Of a stretch of DNA of 64,000 bases, positions 22,225 through 32,489 are shown one piece after another. The notes below the pieces were generated by a model, which had not been told where the DNA came from, searched no databases, and saw only the letters and a list, made by a program, of their open reading frames with translations. Position 1 is the first letter of the stretch. Each line of letters starts with the position of its first letter. The stretch is taken from NCBI GenBank assembly GCA_038277395.1, contig CM076193.1:171966711-172030710 (forward strand). Direction: 5' to 3'. The DNA is from Dryocosmus kuriphilus (taxonomy: Eukaryota; Arthropoda; Insecta; Hymenoptera; Cynipidae). A program made the position numbers and the translations under genes.

Positions 22225-23150
22225 CGGTAACCATCATCGTCAGTTTGCTCCATCAGTTATTCCGTCACGTTGAAACCTGAGCGTTCGCGTTCGTCAAAGT
22301 ATCGTTGCAAGTACAGTTCGTGTTCTTCAGAGTTCTTCGCTACAATATTACCATGGTGCTGTTACCAGAACGGAATCGCGTTTGTCAAAGTGCAACGTTA
22401 AAGCACGATTTGTGTCCGTCAGAGTACAACAAGTACGGACATCCGTCTGAACAAGTGTCCCTTCGCCCTAGGCTAGCTAGGTCGTCGTATAAGCCATCAA
22501 ATTTAAAGTCCGTTGTGTTAAAGAATGTGATTAGGACTGACTAGTGGATTCGTCACAGAATAAGTGGTGTGTATCGCTCGATAGTTGAGGAATCCGGTAA
22601 ACCCTATCCTCAATCTAGCCAAGAATCAACAAGAGATTCACTACATTGTCAAATCGCCCTTTCGACTGGAAAGGAAATTATGTAATTTTTTAATAATAAT
22701 TATCACCTGTACTATTACCATTGCTTTCTTTATAATAAATTGAACATTATTTAATACAACTGACAATCGCATATAATACGATCCCCTTGGGTCGACAAGT
22801 AACAACGATCCCACACAATGTCAGGCCTTACCAACTTGATATAATCAACTAATATAGCCTCCCCTTACTTAACCACAAACCTACCCTCGCTTTAGCTTTA
22901 TTAATTTTCTCATTTATTAATTCAAGTATGTTTAACCATTTATTACAAATTTTTTATCTACCTCTCACCATTTTAACTACAAGATTGAACACTACTAAAA
23001 TAATAAAAAATATGATTATGCTTAAAAATATTGCCCGCCGACTTATGTGACTATATCTTTTAACCTACAACTTTATGAGAAACATTTTTAAACTGGATTA
23101 ATTTATATGTTTAAAACTAACTACAATATGTGAATTCTACATGCGTTTGT
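22225..23150. other. No gene recognised; possible LTR remnant
   Basis: 22225-22680 has a leader-like composition and repeated GTTCGTCAAAGT/TTGTCAAAGTGC motifs. An AATAAA lies near 22735. 22860-23150 is AT-rich. I see no duplicate copy that would confirm an LTR. Confidence 0.35.
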
Positions 23151-23153
23151 GTG

Positions 23154-23275
23154 CCTGATGAGGTCAGTCTGTACTGCTGACGAAACGTTGCTCTTATTTA
23201 CATAGCGAACTTATTAAATTTGTCTGAAAGAGTCGTCTCTCTCTATTCAACCCATCCTATATCATCCCAGACGTT
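23154..23275 (+). mobile_element. Penelope-type terminal fragment with hammerhead-like core
   Basis: CTGATGAG at 23155-23162, then GTCAG...CTGAC as a 5-bp stem, then CGAAACGTTG. The sequence after it (CTTATTTACATAG and TTGTCTGAAAGAGTCG) resembles the tail that follows the same core at 35595. No coding sequence is attached. Confidence 0.5.
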
Positions 23276-23699
23276 AAATTCTATGCTAAGGACTTTTCAT
23301 CCTCTCCTCAACTTTATGATTTTCCAAAGCGATTGTTCACAGTTTAGGTAACTGTTTGCATTAAATAATATTAGTTTTCATAAAATTTATGATCTACATT
23401 GTTGATCAAATTATATTCGTATTATTATCCTCAATTTAATAAAAAATTAATCAATTTAATAAAAACGATGAGAATATTTCATCAGTTTAGAACTTAAATC
23501 TTACGCTTCACTATTTTTGTCAGTACAAGAAGGAGAACATTTAACATTACTAATTATCTTCTTATTGGCACCTGCTTATTCCAGAGATGATCGTCTAGCT
23601 GATCAGATATCAAGGAGATCCAAAGCTGCAGCTGCTCAGAACAACAAAAAGTATCTGCTACTAGATAGAACAAAGGATTTGATATCAACTGTACAGTAG
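23276..23699. other. AT-rich spacer, nothing recognised
   Basis: Short frames only; the 60-codon frame at 23517-23699 shows no family features. Confidence 0.4.
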
Positions 23700-23729
23700 A
23701 TGTATATGGGGGTTTCTACACCAAGATTC

Positions 23730-24350
23730 CTGTTACCGACTGTTAGCGACATCCAGAGCTAGCTGTGCTAAACATCTAGAATGTTCGGCGTGACGTCACT
23801 AAACATATTACATAATTGTCGAACACGAATTTTGCGTAAACAACTCCCCCCCCCCCCCCCCCGCTCCTACGCTAAGTTTCGAGAGGAATCTGAGTGACAT
23901 CATAAAAATATTATAGAGCAATTATGTGAAAAGAATTTGACGGCGCATGTGTAAGAGACGAGATGATCCATTACTAATTGATATCATTTATTGCTTCCGT
24001 AATGCGTTACAATAAAATTTAACAAGTAGGCCACAAACGTGTCTAGACGCGTCTAATTTTGATTACAAAGGAATCTTTGTTCTATAAAACATAGGGATAC
24101 TTATTGAGGAATTTGTCATTAAAAATATCCGAGAAGTATGATGCATAGTTATGGAATGTGTTGATATATAAGCTAATCGATACGATTTCTTGCCTCCCTA
24201 ATGTGTTACAATAAAATTTATCAAGTAGGCTCCAAACGTGTCCAAATTTATTATAAAGAAACCCTTTGTTCTATAAAACATAGGGAGACTTAGTGAGAAA
24301 TTTGTCATTAAAAATATTCGAGAAATGAGGTCGCGAGTCATGCTTTCAGG
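23730..24350. repeat. Left copy of the long inverted repeat, with tandem sub-units
   Basis: Runs from GTTACCGACTG through a 17-base C run (23846-23862), then a unit with GCTTCCGTAATGCGTTACAA, AGTAGGCCACAAACGTGTCT and TTGTTCTATAAAACATAGGG. That unit recurs in tandem at about 24165-24350 and, shortened, at 25905-26050 on the far side of the Penelope insertion. The inverted partner is at 60285-62512. Confidence 0.8.
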
Positions 24351-24490
24351 GTTACATTTTTCTCTTTTAATTAGGATTTTGAAAGATTTTTTCATAAACT
24401 TTTTAAAATAATTATTTCGGCCTTACGATCATGTTGAAAAAAACAATTTCCATCTTCATGCAATTGTCAATATTTATTAAAAATCGACTA

Positions 24491-24523
24491 CGTTTCAACC
24501 CTTAAACTGTGGGTCTCCTCAGG
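24491..24523 (-). ncRNA. Hammerhead-like core, inverted copy
   Basis: On the minus strand: CTGAGGA, then stem GACCC/GGGTT, then GAAACGTAG. This fits CUGANGA, stem II and GAAA directly. It sits in the inverted terminal segment of the Penelope insertion. Confidence 0.45.
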
Positions 24524-24799
24524 TCTACATAAAACTATAATATAGTGTTAAAAATGTTATTATAAAAAACAAAATTTTTGGAAATAAAAAATTTTTTTAC
24601 CTTAAAAAATACGAAGTAGTGTCATGGTTTTTTTTTCAACATGATCGTAGACCGAAATAATTATTTTGAAAAGTTTATGAAAAAAACTTTCAAAATCCTA
24701 ATTAAATTAAAACACGATCGAAGAAAGAAGAACTCTAATTCCTTAGATTTTGGAGTTTAATAATACGCAATATAAAGGTCAATCACATATTCAAAATCT

Positions 24800-25215
24800 A
24801 ACCAACAATTTCAATTTAAATTTTTCAAATTACAAAATATTTACCAAATTAAACAATGTCTTCATTATCAAAGAAAAATTCTAAATTGTGAAATTAACTC
24901 TATTGTAGAAAAAATCCATGAATTGGGTCACTTTACTAATTTTTTAAAGTACAGAATAAAAAGAAATATTACAGATGGTTCACTTTCTAATTTTTTCAGT
25001 TCTCAAGAAATATCATTACAAAGATTAAAATATATAAAGAGAGATCAATGTATTGAAAAATTTAACTTATTAAAATAACGAGTTTTAGAACAATAAAATA
25101 AATTTAGAGAGATAAAAGTTAACAATTGGTTTAAGAATATATCTAATGTACCAATTACGGATGATATTGCTGAAACTTTAGCGTTGGGACCAAAATTTGG
25201 CTTACACATTTTAAT
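24800..25215 (+). pseudogene. Penelope polymerase, N-terminal fragment
   Basis: The reading frame from 24820 shows CEINSIVEKIHELGHFTN, KYRIKRNITDGSLSN and, after two stops around 25075-25095, NNWFKNISNVPITDDIAETL followed by ALGPKFGL. The W(F)xNxSxxxIxxxxxxxLxLGxKF pattern is characteristic of the region before the reverse transcriptase of Penelope-like elements. The gene is cut after this point; what follows to 25560 is non-coding terminal sequence. Confidence 0.65.
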
Positions 25216-25668
25216 TACTATTTTCAAACCGACACGTCTTTAGCGCGCAATATCGTCTGTATTTGTTTTTCATATGATTGGTCAGCAAATGTCATCGAAA
25301 CTGATCACCATCTGGTTACCAATAATAGGTCACTCATTGTACCACGTGACATAAATTCTGCCGCCACTTCACATAACCTAAAATGTAAAAATCCATTCTG
25401 TTGTACTGTTCCGTTGTTGAAAATGTTTTCTACTGAAGTTATTATTTTTAAAAAATGTAACCGATTTTCGAAAATTTGATCCCTCAACAATTTTTTCGAG
25501 GGATCAAAATAACATTGTGATTTATTACAATGTTTTAGTCTCTTTTGAGATAAAATGTCAAATAACCATGACACTACTTCGTATTTTTAAGGTAAAAAAA
25601 TTTTTTATTTCCAAAAATGTTGTTTTCTATAATAACATTTTTAACACTATATTATAGTTTTATGTAGA

Positions 25669-25703
25669 CCTGAGGAAGACCCACAGTTTAAGGGTTGAAA
25701 CGT
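25669..25703 (+). ncRNA. Hammerhead-like core, direct copy
   Basis: Same sequence as the inverted copy at 24491-24523 but with one extra A (CTGAGGAAGACCC), then GGGTTGAAACGTAG. The insertion falls at the edge of stem II and may weaken it. Confidence 0.4.
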
Positions 25704-25904
25704 AGACGATTTTTAATAAATATTGACAATTACATGAAGATGAAAATTGTTTTTTTTTTCAACAAGATCGTAAGACCGAAATAATTATTTTGAAAAGTTT
25801 ATGAAAAAAACTTTCAAAATCCTGATTAAATTAAAACACGATAGAAGAAAGAAGAACTCTAATTCCTTAGATTTTGGAGTTTAATAATACGTTACATTTT
25901 TCTC

Positions 25905-26050
25905 ATCAGCATAAACTAATCAATATAATTTATTGCTTCCTTAATGCGTTGCAGTAAAATTTATCAAGAGAAATTTGTCATTAAAAATATCTCAGGAATG
26001 AGATCAGGAGCGTGACACATAGTTATGGAATGTGTTGTAAATCCATTCGT
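25905..26050. repeat. Third, shortened unit of the left inverted repeat
   Basis: GCTTCCTTAATGCGTTGCAG, then a deletion joins TTTATCAAG to AGAAATTTGTCATTAAAAAT. It continues into TAGTTATGGAATGTGTTG as in the first unit. It directly precedes the presumed promoter of the polymerase element. Confidence 0.75.
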
Positions 26051-26071
26051 TGATCAAATCAGCGACCGCTA

Positions 26072-26079
26072 TATATAAG
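26072..26079 (+). promoter_or_regulatory. Probable TATA box of the polymerase element
   Basis: TATATAAG about 30 bases upstream of a likely start region and about 330 bases before the ATG at 26401. It follows the third inverted-repeat unit directly, so each terminus may carry a promoter. Confidence 0.4.
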
Positions 26080-26164
26080 GAGTACTTTCTTGTGTTCCAC
26101 AGTTGCAAATAAACCTTTGAGCTAGCAACAAATGTGAAATTGAAAAACACACAATTCATGTTTA

Positions 26165-26460
26165 CTCCCCCACTGTTCTAGTGATTATTATTGATCAGTG
26201 GGCATTTTAAATGAAATATTTTAAAATAAATTCAACAAGAGACTTGGTTAATTGATGGACAATAACAACAAAGTGAAATTTAAAAAATACAATTATTGTT
26301 TACTCATCGTGATCTAGTGAAATTGAAAAAGAAAATTTTTTTTTCGCTTGTGTACTCTAGATTATTGATCAGTGAACATTTTAATTAAAATATTTTTAAA
26401 ATGAATTCAAATCAATGCAAGAGACTTGCTCAATTGATGGACAAAGCATATGAACTATTA
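26165..26460 (+). repeat. Imperfect tandem duplication of the leader and first codons
   Basis: The stretch with TATTGATCAGTG, AATTCAA, AAGAGACTTG and TTGATGGACAA occurs at about 26187-26265 and again at 26362-26445. The second copy includes the ATG at 26401 and the first 15 codons; the first copy has no ATG at the matching position. Confidence 0.75.
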
Positions 26461-27346
26461 CAAGAAAATGCCACATTTGAGGAAATTGACTTTTAGATTC
26501 ATGGTGGCACCCAACACATCCGGATGCTGAATAAACTTCTGAGAAGAGGAGAAAACCTTTCTCTAGGGGAAAATAATAAAATTCTATCCCTGGCTCGAAT
26601 TGTAAAAGCCAGAAATAGAAAATTTAAGAAACTGCGAAGAGGATCAGGCGCTAATGAAGCTGCAGACAAGGAAAAAATCAGGTGGGAAGATATGGAGACA
26701 GCATTTAAAGCCCGAATTCGAACAGGTTTGATAATAAATTTAATTCACAAGGATCTAAATAGCTTTCTAAATAACGCAAAAAAAAGATTATTGCTCGAAT
26801 AAAAAATACACTAAAAGTTATGGGGGGTTTAAAAGTTAATGCCATTTTAGCCGCAAAGGTCAGCACATTAGAAGAGGGTAGGGAAATTAGGAAATTAAAT
26901 TTTTTAATACTAAAAATGAGGATATTCTCGAATTTACAGATATTGTGGAATGGTTCGAAAGGAACGTGAGAGAGAAACTTTTAGTTAAAGTTGAAGAGTT
27001 TCAGCAGAAAAAATCAAATTGGAAGTTAAAAGAAATTATCAACTTAAATGTAAATTTCAATAAATACACACCTCTTTCAGCAGGGTTCTCAACCTATACG
27101 CGATTACCAAAATTTATAAGAGATAAGAAAGCAGTGCTAAATATTCAAAATAATGATCAGTTTTGTTTTTTATGGTCAATAATAGCCGCTCTTTATCCAG
27201 CTCAAACTCAGTCAGCTAAAGCTCATCCTGATTGTACTAGTTTTTATCCTAATTTCAATAGTACAAACTTAAAGTATAATGAAATTAATTTTCCAATTAC
27301 TTTACATAATATTGCAAAATTTGAAAAATTAAATAATTTAAGTGTG
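26401..27346 (+). pseudogene. PolB-element gene, N-terminal region
   Basis: Begins MNSNQCKRLAQLMDKAYELL with TAG at 26494-26496, then HIRMLNKLLRRGENLSLGEN and a basic stretch. A frameshift in an A run near 26780 and another near 26895 follow. The last part (about 26910-27346) shows EWFERNVREKLLVKVEEF, the LPKFI and KKAVLNIQNNDQFCFLWS motifs and FPITLHNIAKFEKLNN. These are hallmarks, by recall, of the domain that precedes the exonuclease in arthropod DNA polymerases of Polinton/adintovirus type. The gene is then split by a mariner at TA (27347-27348). It is inactive through several lesions. Confidence 0.65.
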
Positions 27347-27348
27347 TA

Positions 27349-28619
27349 TAAGCTTAAATCCGCTGTTCGCTCAGAGATGGCGGTAGTGAACATATTTAGC
27401 TACAATAGAAACGTCATGCTTTTTTTTGTGTGAGTTCGACACCTGTCTACATAAATCAGTGCACATAGTCAGTTTTTTTATAGAAGAAGATAAATTTTTC
27501 CTTGAGTAATCATGTCTAGTTTTGTGCCAGAAAAGGAGCATTTGCGGGAAGCTCTACTTTTTTGCTTCAGTTTGAAGAAATCGGCTGCCGAATCACACCG
27601 AATGCTTGTGGAGGCCTATGGTGACAGTGCTTTATCGGAAACAACTTGCAGAGACTGGTTTCGTCGGTTCAAAGACGGTCATTTTGACTTGAGTGACAAG
27701 AAGCGTGAAAATCGGCCCAAAAAAGTTGAGGACCATTAATTACAGGCTCTTTTGGATGAGGACGATACACAAACACAAAAAAATGCTTGCCGAACAGTTA
27801 GGCGTTACTCAACCGGCTATTTCCATGCGTTTACATGCCATGGGAAAGATCCAAAAAATGGGAAAATGGGTACCCCATGAACTGAACGATAGGCAGATGG
27901 AGCGACCCCAAAACACACATGTGAAATCTTGCTTGCTAGACACAAAAGAAAGTCGTTTCTGCATCGTGTGGTGACTGGAGACGAAAAGTAGATTTATTTT
28001 GAGAATCCGAAACGAAGAAAATCGTGGGTCGATCCCGGACAACCATCAACTTCTTTCTCAAGACCTAATCGCTTTGGACGCAAGACGATGCTGTGCGTTT
28101 GGTGGGATCAGCAGGGTGTCGTCTACTATGAGCTATTAAAACCTGGTGAAACTGTCGATGCTCACCGCTACCACCAACAACTAATCAAATTGCGCCGTGC
28201 TTTGCATGAAAAAAGGCCGGATTATGAAGAAAGACATGAGAAGCTGATTTTTCTTCACGACAACGCCCCATCGCACACGTCAAAAATGGTCCAAAACTAC
28301 TTGAAAACACTCAACTGGGAGGTGCTACCTCATCCCGCTTATTCACCAGACCTGGCCCCTTCTGATTACCACCTGTTTTCGTCGATGGGTCACGCGCTCG
28401 CTGAACAACACTTCGATTCGTACGAAGACGTCGGAACTTGGCTTGACGAGTGGTTTACATCGAAAGATAAAGACTTTTTTTGGCGTGGTATACACAAATT
28501 GCCCGAGAGATGGGGAAAATGTATAGCAAGCGAGGGAAAATACTTTGAATAAAGTTTATTTTATTTTCTGCAAAAAAAAAAGACTTTCTTTTGCCTAAAA
28601 AACAGCGGATTTAAGCTTA
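27349..28619 (+). mobile_element. mariner transposon, copy 1
   Basis: Inverted ends TAAGCTTAAATCCGCTGTT (27349-27367) and its complement at 28601-28619, flanked by TA (27347-27348 and 28620-28621). Length 1271 bp, normal for mariner. It sits inside the polymerase frame of the large element. Copy 2 at 62513-63742 is nearly identical. Confidence 0.92.
27512..28552 (+). pseudogene. mariner transposase, DD34D type, inactive
   Basis: Starts MSSFVPEKEHLREALLFCF with paired helix-turn-helix domains (KKSAAESHRM and TQPAISMRLHAMGKIQ). Catalytic residues: TGDEK (first Asp), LHDNAPSH (second), YSPDLAPSDYHLF (third), with the 34-residue spacing of mariners. The C-terminus is GKCIASEGKYFE. Lesions: TAA at 27737-27739, one extra A in the run near 27776-27783, two extra bases near 27915, and TAG in place of Trp right after GDEK (27988-27990). 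The first two are shared with copy 2. Normal length is about 345 residues. Confidence 0.9.
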
Positions 28620-28621
28620 TA

Positions 28622-28911
28622 CACCGTCCTATGAAAACTGTAAGAAGGAAAAAATTGTTCCGCTATATTTAAGTCAATTTAAATCTGACAAGCCAACAAT
28701 TTACCTTCTTATGATTGAAAATACAGAAATTGATGTAGACGATAAGGATTATGTTGGTGATAATTATAATTATCTTACCACATGTAATGCTGTTTACCAT
28801 TTTGCTTGGTTCAAAGATTTATCCAGATTAGTAAAAACCCAAGTTACAAAATCTCGTTGTCGAGTCTGGTTCTGTGACAGACGTTTGTCATTTTAAATTT
28901 GAAAAATCTTT
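28622..28911 (+). pseudogene. PolB gene, segment before the exonuclease
   Basis: Contains PLYLSQFKSDKPTIYLLMIE and, nearer the end, AVYHFAWFKDLSRLV and CRVWFCDRRLSF, the start of a Cys/His finger found at this point in related polymerases. It ends at TAATA (28912-28916), the target duplication of the LTR element. The other half of the finger is on the far side, from 46841. Frame changes are present. This is an old copy and cannot be expressed as one protein. Confidence 0.65.
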
Positions 28912-28916
28912 TAATA

Positions 28917-29073
28917 TGTTAAGTTAACAAGCAATACTTGTAACACTAGATTTGATGTAAGGAAGTGGCGCCTCCTATAATTTAAAAAATATGTATGTGT
29001 GTGTGAGCGTGGGTCCGCACTCGTTTGTTCCGGATTTTCGGCGATGTAGTACGCAGCAAGGTAGACTGCAGAG
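28917..29073 (+). repeat. 5' LTR, first part
   Basis: Starts TGTTAAGTTAACAAGCAATAC and matches the start of the 3' LTR at 46561. It ends with CTGCAGAG (29066-29073), the 8-bp duplication of the hAT. The LTR resumes at 34589. Confidence 0.9.
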
Positions 29074-29600
29074 CAGGGTCGGATCTGGGGGGGGGGGGGG
29101 GGGGGGGGGGGGGGGGCTAGGAGGGGCTATAGCCCCGGGCCCCCGGTCTCCAGGGGGCCCCGCGCTCTCGAATAAACAAAATTCATTTTTCACGCAAAAT
29201 TAAAATTTTCATACCCAAAATACTCAATATTGTAATATTGCAATACTTTAAATTTGGAATATTTATCTTAAAAAGAATTCCACTAGTTAATAATTTTATA
29301 CTCTCATTTCTTACAAAACAAGCTTTCTTACACACTTTGTGTGTGTGTGTGTGTGTGTGTGGAGTAGAACCTGATCAAAAATATTGCACGAATACTTATA
29401 ACGAAATTAGCTTGAAAAGCGCTACAGCGATGGCTTACGCGTGAATTCACCGAAAAATAAGGGATGGCATCGCCGCAGCGCTTACCGCGTGAATTCGCGG
29501 AAAAATAATGAAAACAAACGAAGTCCGTGAAAGCAATGCGGTACTCGTGGCGAATGCATGCGATCTGTGGTATATAAAATTCTTTTTACACACATTAAAA

Positions 29601-32092
29601 ATGTCGAGTCGAAAATATCTAAGTGGTGCTGAAAAGCGTAAAGCAAAAAGGGACCGAGAAGATTCAATTAAAAAACTACGTACTGATTATTTTAAACTGC
29701 CTATCGCAGACACTGTGAATCAGTTAAATCAAGTGTAAGTTGATGAAAAGAGTGATTCTGTTAGTGAAAAGAGACCTATTGAAGAAATTGATGAAATTAG
29801 TGATTCTGAAAGCGGAAAGAACGCTATTGGTATTGATACAACTGGTAATAACAAAACAGGTAATTAAAACAGTATATTTTCATAAATATATATTTTCTGT
29901 TTTAGTTTCTTACGCAACTTTTTTTCTATATAAAATGCAATTTTTTACTCTCATACGAATGTATTAATAAGCTCTAAACTTTAAAAATAACATTAATAAA
30001 TAACAACTTTTATCTATGTCATATTATCAAAAACAAAAAAATATGTAAATACGTTTTTAAATATTTCATTCCAATAATACATGAATATTTGATTAATTTA
30101 TGAGTAACCATTTTTTTATTTGCAACTGTCGGGTAAGATTCTTATAAATTTTATTATTTAATTTTGTTGAGTTTTAACACGTTTTTGAAATATTTTTGTT
30201 AGGTTTAAATAGCATTCTTTAGTTATTTATGGTGATCTTAGAAAATATTTAAAAATAAAAAAGAGCGATCAGAATTCGCATAACGCTGTTTTTTTAAACG
30301 TTCATATGATGTAAAGTCATTAAATATTTATTTTTATAGATGAGTTACTCTTGAATTCTGCAGAGTCTTTATTGGAAGAAAATAATGTGCAAAATACTCA
30401 ATTTGATAATAGTTTATTGAATAATGTCAGTAATTCTACAAATTTTGCGTTAATAAGTGACATTACTAGAGGTGCGTATGCGTTCAATAATGAAAAATTT
30501 CTTGTATTAAGAGGAAATTAATCTCATCTATGACCCAAACAGAAATGTACTAAATTTATTGTAAGCGATTGTTAACTCTATACTTGAGGGAAGAGTACTC
30601 TGGAAAACGGAAAATCTATAATATCAATTTCATTTTTAATCTATCGGAAAAATTTATGTGTACAAAAATAGTAATAATTTCATTCAAAAAGAGTTTTTAA
30701 GATCTTTTTTGAAAAGAATTATAAGCAAAAAACTCTTTTAAAAAGTTATCATTACAAAAAAGCTGGTGCGCAACGGATTTGACAACTAAAGAGATTTTAT
30801 AGATTTTAAATGATTCAAAACATAGACATCTGAAACGAAAGAGATATTTTGTTCTTATAAATTTTTGTTTTTTATTTTTATATCTTTATATTTAAATATC
30901 AGTGTTTTTATCATTAAAATATTAATATTTTCAGCCTACATTACTAATTAAGATTATTTAATAGTCTTAAACACTAAAAGCTCTCTTTTCTGTTTTTTAT
31001 TTTTATAAAAAATTATTTTTAAAAACCAGTTCAACTTGCTGGCTTCGTATGCTTTGCGCAGGCCAACTATTAAAAATTAATTTTTATAATTTACGATACC
31101 AATTTAATGCTAAAAATTATGGTTCTTATTTATTTACCTACTTGTTAGCTTAGACTAACCAAATATTGAGTAGATTTTTGGTTGTAGTACTTGTATTTTA
31201 GCCTGAAAAAAAAAAAAAAAAAAAACGTTTTTCCTTTAAAAAAAAAAAAATAATTTTTTTTACAATTTTTTATCATTTTTAACGAAAAAGTAAGTATACC
31301 CTTCCCTTAAGATAAATGCACTTAAATGAGAGCTTATAAAAATAATCACATACACAAAAAATAAACTGAATTTTTTTAAATCATAGCAGAATCACATAGT
31401 TAAGTAGATTTCTGCTTGGGTCATATTTTAGCTTAATTTCATCCTGATACAAGAACCCTTTTTTTTTGATAAAATTTGTAAAATTTTGGAAAATTGAAAG
31501 TACTGCTAGTTCTTTTCTTTTTTAAAATTACTTAAATTTCATATTTTTACAGATGTACAAAAAGATCCTGCATTATGGCCTTTAAAATTAAATGAAAATA
31601 GTTATGAACGTGAAAAATATTTAGAAAAATGACACGCTTTTTTTCAAAACAAAAATTCATTTCAAGTCTTCTAAACGAGAGTATAGTTATCAAAACAGAT
31701 ATTTTTCTCAAAATTATTTTCATCGTAATTTACATAATGGAGAAAGATGTGAGAGAAAGTGGCTTATGTATTCCGAATCGAAGGGCTCAATTTTTTGTTT
31801 TGTTTGCAAATTATTTTCTAACGACCATGATAATCGATTTGTAAAAGAACTAGGATTCTCGAATTGGAAGAAAATAGATGAAGTTATTTGCTCCCACGAA
31901 AATAGTAAAGAGCATAAAAGTTGTATGATAAGTTATTTACATTATTTACAAAAAAATTCGAATATTGAATCAGGTCTTATTAAAACGATAGAAAATGAAG
32001 TGCACTATTGGGTCAAAGTTTTGAAGAGTCGTATCAGGGATTCGATTTTTAATAAAACTCTCAGAACAGGCAAATTCGATGTATCATTTTAG
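29601..32092 (+). pseudogene. hAT transposase, N-terminal exons with TTF zinc finger
   Basis: Exon 1 at 29601-29859 starts MSSRKYLSGAEKRKAKRDRE and ends before GTAATT, with TAA at 29736-29738 unless the GTAAGT at 29735 is used as donor. Exon 2 is 30340-30471 (ELLLNSAESLLEENN), between TATAG and GTGCGT. Exon 3 starts at 31553 (VQKDPALWPLKLNE), phases compatible. After frame changes near 31630, LMYSESKGSIFCFVCKLFSN and ICSHENSKEHK show the Cys/His pattern of a TTF-type finger used for DNA binding. Homology fails at about 32050, where an AT-rich insertion or decayed intron begins. Confidence 0.7.
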
Positions 32093-32489
32093 ACCATGTT
32101 TTTCCCCAGTTTTTTTCTTAAAATAAATATTGTTGTTTAAAGTTCGACTTATTAACTTAATTTTTTTTTAAAGAGTACTATTTTATATATTTAAAACGCC
32201 AATTTCCAAGCAAAAATATTAAAAAATTTAAAAAGCTACACCTTTTTTTGTAAAAAAAAAACCGTGAATTTTTCGATTCCTTCGTAAATTTTATTGTTTT
32301 TCGAAGTGTTAGAAATAAATTTTAATTTAATATACCGATTGATTCTTTAGAAGAGATGTTAAAGAATACCCAAAAAAAAATTTTAACAAAAATATTTAAA
32401 ATTAAACTTTTTACAACAGTTTAAAAAACGCTGGGGCCCAAAAGACCCCAAGTGTCAGCTACGTTATTCTAGGGAGGTGTGTCATTTAA

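Larger units (their letters stand above)
24365..25890 (+). mobile_element. Penelope-like insertion with 14-bp target duplication
   Basis: GTTACATTTTTCTC occurs at 24351-24364 and again at 25891-25904, flanking the insert. The insert begins with an inverted copy (24418-24632) of its own right-hand terminal segment (25567-25770), and carries a direct repeat (24632-24765 and 25758-25890, AAGAACTCTAATTCCTTAG). The inverted-plus-direct arrangement and a duplication of this length are typical of Penelope-like elements. The centre holds only the N-terminal part of the gene. Confidence 0.8.

Noticed and set aside
27361..27433. Continuation of the polymerase frame past 27348
   Set aside because: These codons lie in the mariner terminal repeat and merely stay open by chance.
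28991..29203. Open frame with a long poly-Gly stretch, and its minus-strand poly-Pro counterpart
   Set aside because: Created by the 30-base G homopolymer at the hAT end; no protein features outside the run.
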